A stretch of DNA of 64,000 nt from JAEUHO01 sp046350655 (lineage in GTDB: Bacteria > Planctomycetota > PLA2 > JAEUHO01): NCBI GenBank assembly GCA_046350655.1, contig JAXMAB010000008.1, positions 62,001 through 126,000 on the forward strand. The letters run 5' to 3'. A program made the position numbers and the translations under genes. The number at the start of each line of letters is the position of its first letter. Position 1 is the first letter of the stretch. Positions 58,836 through 64,000 of the stretch are shown here, piece by piece. Below the pieces are notes generated by a model. The model was not told the DNA's origin, did not search any database, and saw only the letters and a program-made list of their open reading frames with translations.

Positions 58836-59201
58836 ATGGCGAGCGGCGCGCTGCGGAGCCTGCCCACGCAGGTGCTGATCCGATTGCGCAGCGGGCACGC
58901 GCCGGAGGACGTCGAGGACGGGCTGATCGCGTCGGGGATGAACCCTGGCGAGGCGCGTGGCGTGGTGAAGACCGCGCTGGAGACCCACTTCCGGGAGCTC
59001 GAGCGCCGTTCGAAGTCCGCCACCACGACCGGGATCATCGTGACGATCCTCTCCGCGGTCCTCTCGCTGGGCAGCCTGTTCGTCTGGAAGGCCGGCGGGC
59101 TCGGGGTGATCTTCATCGGCGGGCTCGCGGCCGGCATCGGCGAACTCGTGCGCGGCGAGCGAATCCGGCCGACACGTCCCGCGTACCTCGACGAACCCTG
59201 A
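58836..59201 (+). CDS. Small membrane protein
   Basis: Protein of 121 residues; GGAGG precedes the ATG by seven bases. An N-terminal soluble helical part (about 1-60, EDVEDGLIASGMNPGEARGVV is a UBA-like pattern) is followed by two hydrophobic helices (about 64-82 and 86-104) and a charged tail. Family not recognised. It diverges from the broken gene and is followed after 77 bp by tRNA-Arg on the other strand. Confidence 0.65.
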   Translation: MASGALRSLPTQVLIRLRSGHAPEDVEDGLIASGMNPGEARGVVKTALETHFRELERRSKSATTTGIIVTILSAVLSLGSLFVWKAGGLGVIFIGGLAAGIGELVRGERIRPTRPAYLDEP

Positions 59202-59278
59202 CGCGCCCGTCGTCGTGCCGGGCGGCGGGAACGGTCCACTGGCCGCCGGCCCTCGCGGCAGGATCGCGGGCGGTGCAC

Positions 59279-59355
<77 letters not shown>

Positions 59356-59366
59356 GCGAGCCCGAG

Positions 59367-59372
59367 AGTGTA
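59367..59372 (-). promoter_or_regulatory. Candidate -10 TACACT for tRNA-Arg
   Basis: On the minus strand TACACT lies 11 bases before the tRNA 5' end, in a local lower-GC stretch. The -35 is not clear. Confidence 0.4.
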
Positions 59373-59602
59373 ACGCTCGATCGAAATCGCCCGCGCATCC
59401 GGGGCGTGGGACGGCGATCCCGGGCCCGCCCGCCGCTCGTCGAGGGGACCGGCGCCCACCGACGCCATACGCCCTCCTGCCGCCGCGCCGTGCCCTGGAG
59501 AGGGGGGCGGGGCGCCCGCGGATTCCATCGACCGGGCCCGACCTTCGGCGAGGATGCCGCTCCGACCCCGACCTCGGTCCCTCCCCCCGCCGCACGCTCC
59601 CC

Positions 59603-60427
59603 GTGACCACGCACCCGCCCTCCCCGACCCGCACCTCGTCCTCCTCGACTTCGGTCCCGCCGCCCCCCTCGGCGCCCGGCGCGTCGGCCGCGATCCTCGA
59701 GGACGCCCCGCTGCCGAAGCGGACGCGGATGATGATGCTGGTGGCTCCCCTCGTGGCCCTCCTGATCGCGTGGGTGCTCGTCCGGATCTTCGAGTCGCCG
59801 CGGAAGGCGGACGAGATGGCGGCCGCCGCCTTCGTCAGCGTCCTCGGGTTCGGCACGACCGTCATCTTCGGCTCGGCGATCCTCGGCCAGACCGGCTTCC
59901 AGAGCCTCACGACGTTCGACCTCGCCGTGGTCGTGCTCGTCCTCAACACGGCCCTCGCCGTCGTGTTCGGCGGGGCCTCGGACCTCCTCGAGAAGATCCC
60001 CGGCCTCGGGCCCGTCCTCACGCGCGCGCGCCTGCAGGCCCGCGCGAGCGCCGCGACGCGCCCGTGGATCCGGAAGTGGGCGACGGCGGGCCTCGCGTTG
60101 TTCGTCATCTCGCCGCTGCCCGGCTCCGGCGTCTTCGGCGGCAGCGTCGTCGGTCGCGTCGCCGGGCTCACCCGCTTCCGCACGTTCATCTCGGTCTGCA
60201 TCGCCAACGCGATCGTGTGCGCGGTCTACGCGCTCTTCGCCGACGCCCTCGCCACGTGGATGCACCGCAACGAGATGACGACGCTGCAGCGCGTGGGGGC
60301 CTTCCTCGCCTTCGTCGCCCTGATGGGCCTGCTCCTGCGCTTCATCATCAAGTCCGGCACCGCGCCCGTCCCCGGCGACGTCCCCCCGACCTCGCCGCCG
60401 TCGGACCCGCCGCCGCCGTCCGCCTGA
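59603..60427 (+). CDS. Small multidrug-export-family membrane protein
   Basis: Protein of 274 residues from a GTG. A Ser/Pro-rich N-terminus (about 1-40) is followed by membrane helices (about 43-63, 75-95, 105-122, 165-185, 195-220, 228-250). The segment SPLPGSGVFGGSVVGRVAGL is the hallmark loop of the Sm_multidrug_ex family, where the PLPG motif repeats between helices. Function in that family is only predicted. The Pro-rich tail is disordered. It precedes a secreted protein gene by 43 bp. Confidence 0.75.
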   Translation: MTTHPPSPTRTSSSSTSVPPPPSAPGASAAILEDAPLPKRTRMMMLVAPLVALLIAWVLVRIFESPRKADEMAAAAFVSVLGFGTTVIFGSAILGQTGFQSLTTFDLAVVVLVLNTALAVVFGGASDLLEKIPGLGPVLTRARLQARASAATRPWIRKWATAGLALFVISPLPGSGVFGGSVVGRVAGLTRFRTFISVCIANAIVCAVYALFADALATWMHRNEMTTLQRVGAFLAFVALMGLLLRFIIKSGTAPVPGDVPPTSPPSDPPPPSA

Positions 60428-60470
60428 CCTCCGCGCGGGCCCGGTCCCGCGACCCGTCCCGGAGCCTCCG

Positions 60471-61679
60471 ATGCCGCGCACCCGATCCCTCGTCCGCGTC
60501 GGGCTCGTCCTCGCCGCGTCGATCACGCCCGCCTGGGCCGAGGACGCCGCCCCGGCGCCCGCGCCCGCGATGACCGACGCGCCGCCCGCGACGCCGACGC
60601 CCGCCGAGCGCCTGCGCGCCGCGCGGGCCGCCCTGCCGGCGCCGACCCCGGACCGCGCCTTCCTCTTCGAGGCCGACGTGTGGCTCGGCGAGGCGAAGTT
60701 CGGCGTCGCCACGTACGCCGCGAAGCCGGCGGGTACGAAGGAGCATCCCCGCTGGGAGGTCACGGAGCACTCCGAGACGCAGGGCGGCGCCAACCGCCAG
60801 CGGTCCGACACGACGGCGATCCTCGACCAGCAGCTGCGCGTCCTCTCGTACGAGCGCGCGATCCGCGTCGAAGGCGAGGCCGCCGCGACGACGAAGGTCG
60901 CGTTCACCGAGACGGGCGAGCTGCGCGTCGTCCGCACCGACCCCGAGGGCCAGGAGACCGTCACCACCGACGACGGCGCGATCGACGCGACCGCGACCCT
61001 CGCGGGCGTGATCGTCCTCCTGCGCGAGACACGCCTCCTGACCGGCGCCTACGACCTCCCCGTGTTCGTCCACGACTCCGGCACCGTCGAGACGGCGCGC
61101 CTCGACGTCCGCGGCCCGGGCACCCTCGAGTTCCTCGCGCTCAAGCGCGAGGCCCTCGTCGCGGGCTTCTCGCTCGGCGCGTTCGCGTTCGACGTCTACC
61201 TCGACCCGAAGGACCGCCAGCCGCTCGCCATCCGGCACGTCGGCCGAAACATCACGTTCCTCGCGAAGTCCCTGGACGTCGCGGAGGACGTCGAGCCGAT
61301 CGCGACCGACGGCCCCGCCCCGACCGCGAAGGACTGCGGCCTCCGCCTCGCCCTCGGGCTCGTCACCGGCGACCTCGCGCTCGTCGAGCGCACCATCGAC
61401 TGGCCCGCGTACCACGCGGCCAGCAAGGAGCGCGGCCTCAAGGAGGACGACGTCGAGGCGTTCAAGGCCATGGCCCTCAAGGCCTTCTCGCAGCTCATGC
61501 AGCACACCGACCGCCCGAAGGCCTACGCCGTCGTCCGCGGCGCCGGCGCGAAGGCCGTCGAGGAGCCGTCCGACGGGGGCGTGATCGTGCACCTCGGCGC
61601 GCCGCTCGACGGCGTGCGGTACCTCGCCGTCGCGACCGACGGCGCGTGGAAGATCGTGGACTTCCCCCTCCCGCGCTGA
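60471..61679 (+). CDS. Secreted protein of unknown function
   Basis: Protein of 402 residues. Signal peptide to about residue 23 (TPAWAED), then a linker APAPAMTDAPPATPTP that echoes the PAMTDAPP-type tail of the pseudoprotease at 42230. The folded part (about 60-400) begins FLFEADVWLGEAKFGVATYA, has beta-rich segments and a later helical part (IDWPAYHAASKERGLKEDDVEAF). No known motif. GGAGCCTCCG precedes the ATG by a few bases. It sits 11 bp before uppP, so an envelope role is plausible. Confidence 0.7.
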   Translation: MPRTRSLVRVGLVLAASITPAWAEDAAPAPAPAMTDAPPATPTPAERLRAARAALPAPTPDRAFLFEADVWLGEAKFGVATYAAKPAGTKEHPRWEVTEHSETQGGANRQRSDTTAILDQQLRVLSYERAIRVEGEAAATTKVAFTETGELRVVRTDPEGQETVTTDDGAIDATATLAGVIVLLRETRLLTGAYDLPVFVHDSGTVETARLDVRGPGTLEFLALKREALVAGFSLGAFAFDVYLDPKDRQPLAIRHVGRNITFLAKSLDVAEDVEPIATDGPAPTAKDCGLRLALGLVTGDLALVERTIDWPAYHAASKERGLKEDDVEAFKAMALKAFSQLMQHTDRPKAYAVVRGAGAKAVEEPSDGGVIVHLGAPLDGVRYLAVATDGAWKIVDFPLPR

Positions 61680-61690
61680 TCGGAGGCCCG

Positions 61691-62488
61691 ATGCCGCTCC
61701 TCCTCGTCGCGGTCCTCCTCGGCCTCGTCGAAGGCCTCACCGAGTTCCTGCCGGTCTCGTCGACGGCCCACCTCGCGCTCGCCCAGCGCGTCCTGCCGTC
61801 GCTCGGCGCCCACGACGCGTCGTTCCGCGTCGCGATCCAGGTGGGGGCGGTCGCCGCCGTCGCGTGGGTCCAGCGCGCCCGCTTCGGCGCGCTCCTGCGC
61901 CCCGCCGAGCCGGGCCGCTTCGGCGGCACGCGCGGCCTCGTGCTCCTCGCGCTCGTCACCGCGCCCGTGCTCGCCGTGGGGTTCGTGCTCCGCCACCGCG
62001 TCGAGGCGCTGCAGGAGCAACCGCTCGCCATCGCGGCGGCCCTGGCGGTGGGCGGCCTCGGCCTGCTCGCCCTCGAGCGCTGGCGCGGCGACCGCGGCAC
62101 CGTCACGGTGGACGGCCTCGCGCCGCTCGCCGCGCTCGGGATCGGGTGCTTCCAGTGCCTCTCCCTCTGGCCCGGGATGTCGCGCTCGGCGTCGACGATC
62201 GCCGGCGCGATGCTCCTCGGCCTCTCGCGCCGGGCCGCGACGGAGCTCTCGTTCCTCGCCGCGGTCCCCGCGATCGTCGCGGCGACGGGCTACGCCGTCG
62301 TGAAGGACCCGTCGCTCCTCTCCGGCGACGGCGCCGGGCTCTTCGCCGCGGGGACGATCGTCGCCGCGATCTCCGGCGTGATCGCCGTCCGCGCGTTCAC
62401 CGCGTTCGTCGCGCGGTCGACGATGCGCCCGTTCGCGTGGTACCGCCTCGCGCTCGCCGCCCTCGTCGCGTTCCTCGCGCTCGCCTGA
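61691..62488 (+). CDS. uppP: Undecaprenyl-diphosphate phosphatase UppP (BacA)
   Basis: Polytopic membrane enzyme of 265 residues. Family motif 1 EGLTEFLPVSSTAHL (14-28, with E14, E18, S24, H27) and motif 2 PGMSRSAST (161-169, with catalytic R165) are both present. It dephosphorylates undecaprenyl diphosphate to recycle the lipid carrier for peptidoglycan and O-antigen synthesis. GGAGG precedes the ATG by about six bases. Last gene of the plus-strand run; an inverted motif pair follows. Confidence 0.96.
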   Translation: MPLLLVAVLLGLVEGLTEFLPVSSTAHLALAQRVLPSLGAHDASFRVAIQVGAVAAVAWVQRARFGALLRPAEPGRFGGTRGLVLLALVTAPVLAVGFVLRHRVEALQEQPLAIAAALAVGGLGLLALERWRGDRGTVTVDGLAPLAALGIGCFQCLSLWPGMSRSASTIAGAMLLGLSRRAATELSFLAAVPAIVAATGYAVVKDPSLLSGDGAGLFAAGTIVAAISGVIAVRAFTAFVARSTMRPFAWYRLALAALVAFLALA

Positions 62489-62524
62489 CGCGTGCCGCGC
62501 CGGCCGCTGGGTCCCATCGGCCAC

Positions 62525-62614
62525 CGGGCCTCGCGGTCCCGGGCACCCGACCGTCGTCCGGTCCCGGCGACGTGCGGGCGGGGGACGGTCGTCCGCGGGG
62601 GACCGCGAGGCCCG
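62525..62614. terminator. Inverted interspersed-motif pair between convergent genes
   Basis: CGGGCCTCGCGGTCCC (62525-62540) and its exact complement GGGACCGCGAGGCCCG (62599-62614) face each other across 58 bp, with partial pairing of the inner flanks. It lies between the convergent stops of uppP and the small gene at 62680, so a bidirectional terminator is possible. Confidence 0.45.
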
Positions 62615-62679
62615 TTCGCCGCCGCGTCGCTCGCGTCGACGTCGCCGCGTCCTCGGTCGCGCCGTCGCGACGGGGGCCG

Positions 62680-62922
62680 CTACCCGCGGCCGTCGGCGTC
62701 CACGGCGATGCGCGAGCGCGCGGGCATCGTCGGGCGGGTGCGCGGGACGCGGCCCTCCGCCTCCTGCGCCAGGTGCTCCGCGAGGTGCGCCACGATCCGA
62801 GTGAGGATCGCGTTCGTGCGGAAGAGGGCCTTCCAGGGGTAGCCCATGCCGCCGGCCTTCATCTCGGCCTCGAGCTGCTGGGCGAGGCGGGCGATGCGGC
62901 GAAGGCTCTGCGGGCTGGCCAA
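62680..62922 (-). CDS. Small helical protein with a TTG start
   Basis: Protein of 80 residues. TTG at 62922 is chosen because GGAGG lies six bases before it (TGGAGGCCGCCC then TTG); a longer frame upstream lacks any signal. The chain is a single amphipathic helical region (LRRIARLAQQLEAEMKAGG ... RIVAHLAEHLAQEAEG) with a basic tail. No family recognised. It is 157 bp from the parvulin gene upstream on the same strand and may share its transcript. Confidence 0.55.
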   Translation of the reverse strand: MASPQSLRRIARLAQQLEAEMKAGGMGYPWKALFRTNAILTRIVAHLAEHLAQEAEGRVPRTRPTMPARSRIAVDADGRG

Positions 62923-63079
62923 GGGCGGCCTCCAGCGTGGGTCACGACGACCCCCTGCCCCGAATCGTACCCGCAAGGACCCCCGGGACCATCGCCCGGG
63001 CACCCCCGGTGCGACGATCCGCGAGGTGGCGCGCGGCCTCGGGCCCGCGCGGGACCCGCAGGAGATCCCCCGCAGGCGA

Positions 63080-64000
63080 TCAGTCGAGCCGCCAGAAGAC
63101 GTGGAAGCCGAACCGGCTCTCCACGACGTCGTCGCTGCGGGCGCCGGGCGCCAGCCGGAGGAGCTCGCGTTCGATCTCCGGGGCCATGTGCTGGGCCGGC
63201 TCGGCGACGGTCGTGAAGTCGCCGATGTAGCCGCCGACGGCGCGGGACCCCGGCTCGTCGCTCGTGTCGGCCACGACCTGGTCCCACGACGACGGGTCGT
63301 CGACCAGGCGCTTGAACCCGGCGAGCGCGATCGCGAGGGCCTCGTCGCGGCTGCGTTCCCGCTTCGCCGCGCCGGGGCTGTCGCGGTGGCCGACGACGAA
63401 GTGGCGGACGCCCGCGCGGGCGTAGGGCTGACGGCGCGCCACCGCCCACCCCTCCGACGTCTCGATGGGGCCGATCCACTCGCCGACCTTCGCCGCGTAC
63501 GACGCCGCGATGAACGCCTCCCAGCCCGGGAGCATGTTCGTGCGCATCGGCAGCGCGAACGTGCGCACGTTCATGATCTCGAGGGCGAGCCGCTCGACCT
63601 CGGCGCCCGCGTGCAGCTTCGCGACGGCTTCGGCCGCCTCGGAGTAGGCCTCGGCCCGCGTGCGGTGGGGCTCGGGCCGCGGGTCGAGCTCGACCCAGCG
63701 GAACAACATGCCCTCCATGGGCACCACGACGCGGGCCTCGATCGCGCGGCCCTCGTCGCGCGAGAGGCGCTGGAGGACGTGGAAGCCGGCCGGCGCCGGG
63801 ACGGGGTCGCTGATCTCGCCGACCGCGAGCTTCGCGGCCGCCTCGACGACCGCGGCCTCGTCGCCCGCCCAGAACGAGCGGAACCCGCCGAACGCCTCGC
63901 CCGCGGACGTCACGACGTCGTCGCTGACCTCGCGCGCGATCGCGACGAAGTCGGCGCCGGGCGCGCGCAGGCGGGCGACGGTGGCCCGCGCGAACGCGAG
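63080..64000 (-). CDS. Multi-domain parvulin (PpiC-type) peptidyl-prolyl isomerase, 5' end outside window
   Basis: At least 306 residues; the frame is open to the window edge, so the N-terminus is missing. Three parvulin-like segments follow one another: one ending ISDPVPAPAGFHVLQRL, a degenerate middle one ending IGPIETSEGWAVARR, and a C-terminal one (VRHFVVGHRDSPG ... SRFGFHVFWRLD) with the family's GF-H ending and GGYIGDF. SurA/PrsA-like chaperones carry one or two such domains; three is unusual. It is likely exported or lipid-anchored like the two lipoproteins at 11-12 kb. Confidence 0.85.
   Translation of the reverse strand, partial: LAFARATVARLRAPGADFVAIAREVSDDVVTSAGEAFGGFRSFWAGDEAAVVEAAAKLAVGEISDPVPAPAGFHVLQRLSRDEGRAIEARVVVPMEGMLFRWVELDPRPEPHRTRAEAYSEAAEAVAKLHAGAEVERLALEIMNVRTFALPMRTNMLPGWEAFIAASYAAKVGEWIGPIETSEGWAVARRQPYARAGVRHFVVGHRDSPGAAKRERSRDEALAIALAGFKRLVDDPSSWDQVVADTSDEPGSRAVGGYIGDFTTVAEPAQHMAPEIERELLRLAPGARSDDVVESRFGFHVFWRLD

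Overview
The window is bacterial chromosome of very high GC content, densely coded on both strands. It has no phage, integrase, complete insertion sequence or CRISPR array. The gene content suggests a Planctomycetota-like bacterium: several secreted HEAT-repeat proteins, a Hanks-type Ser/Thr kinase, lipoproteins of unknown role, a three-gene SdhCAB operon and a dnaG-rpoD pair. No 16S rRNA gene is present, so this placement is an inference. GTG starts are common. Several genes lack a Shine-Dalgarno sequence but carry a TANNNT hexamer 6-9 nt before the start codon, which suggests leaderless mRNAs.

Layout. 1-7 kb: a DedA-type membrane protein, a large secreted HEAT protein, an OmpR-type regulator with its histidine kinase, and a PilZ-like protein. 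7-12 kb: recJ and selB diverge, followed by two parvulin-like lipoproteins. 12-19 kb: a run of mostly unknown genes including the Ser/Thr kinase, a putative outer-membrane barrel and a double cysteine-cluster protein. 19-26 kb: HEAT protein, ksgA, dnaG, rpoD and a zinc-ribbon coiled-coil protein. 26-31 kb, minus strand: transketolase, RNase P RNA, a HEAT protein and a site-2-type protease. 31-33.5 kb: a kynurenine-pathway cluster (kynureninase, kynurenine formamidase and a DUF4863/PnbB-like protein). 33.5-40 kb: PAP2 membrane enzyme, recQ, two glycosyltransferases and an asparaginase. 40.1-40.5 kb: tRNA-Gln and tRNA-Glu with a good promoter and a perfect hairpin. 41-44 kb: an HtrA-like protease followed directly by a tandem pseudoprotease. 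44-48 kb: GlpX-type FBPase, then a CxxCH protein, a tiny cysteine-repeat lipoprotein and a YHS-like lipoprotein. 48-54.6 kb: mutY, a CheY-like protein, a 130-bp inverted-repeat element, a 2OG-Fe(II) oxygenase and a gluzincin-type peptidase. 54.7-58 kb: sdhCAB. 58-64 kb: a decayed gene, tRNA-Arg, small membrane proteins, uppP, and a multi-domain parvulin protein running off the end.

Functional links. sdhCAB supplies succinate oxidation or fumarate reduction; transketolase and FBPase serve sugar-phosphate metabolism. ksgA, dnaG, rpoD, rnpB, the tRNAs and selB are information-processing genes. recJ, recQ and mutY are repair genes. The envelope set includes at least three parvulin-like proteins, an active protease next to a dead double protease, a site-2 protease, uppP, glycosyltransferases and several lipoproteins.

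The strongest unexplained signals are these: (1) an interspersed motif built on GCGAGGCCCG, at least 30 copies, single, tandem or as inverted pairs; (2) a second repeat family built on GAAACAAACGTCTACGACCC; (3) the tandem pseudoprotease; (4) the 72-residue cysteine-repeat lipoprotein and its CxxCH and YHS neighbours; (5) the leaderless-promoter pattern; (6) the 130-bp MITE/BIME-like element.
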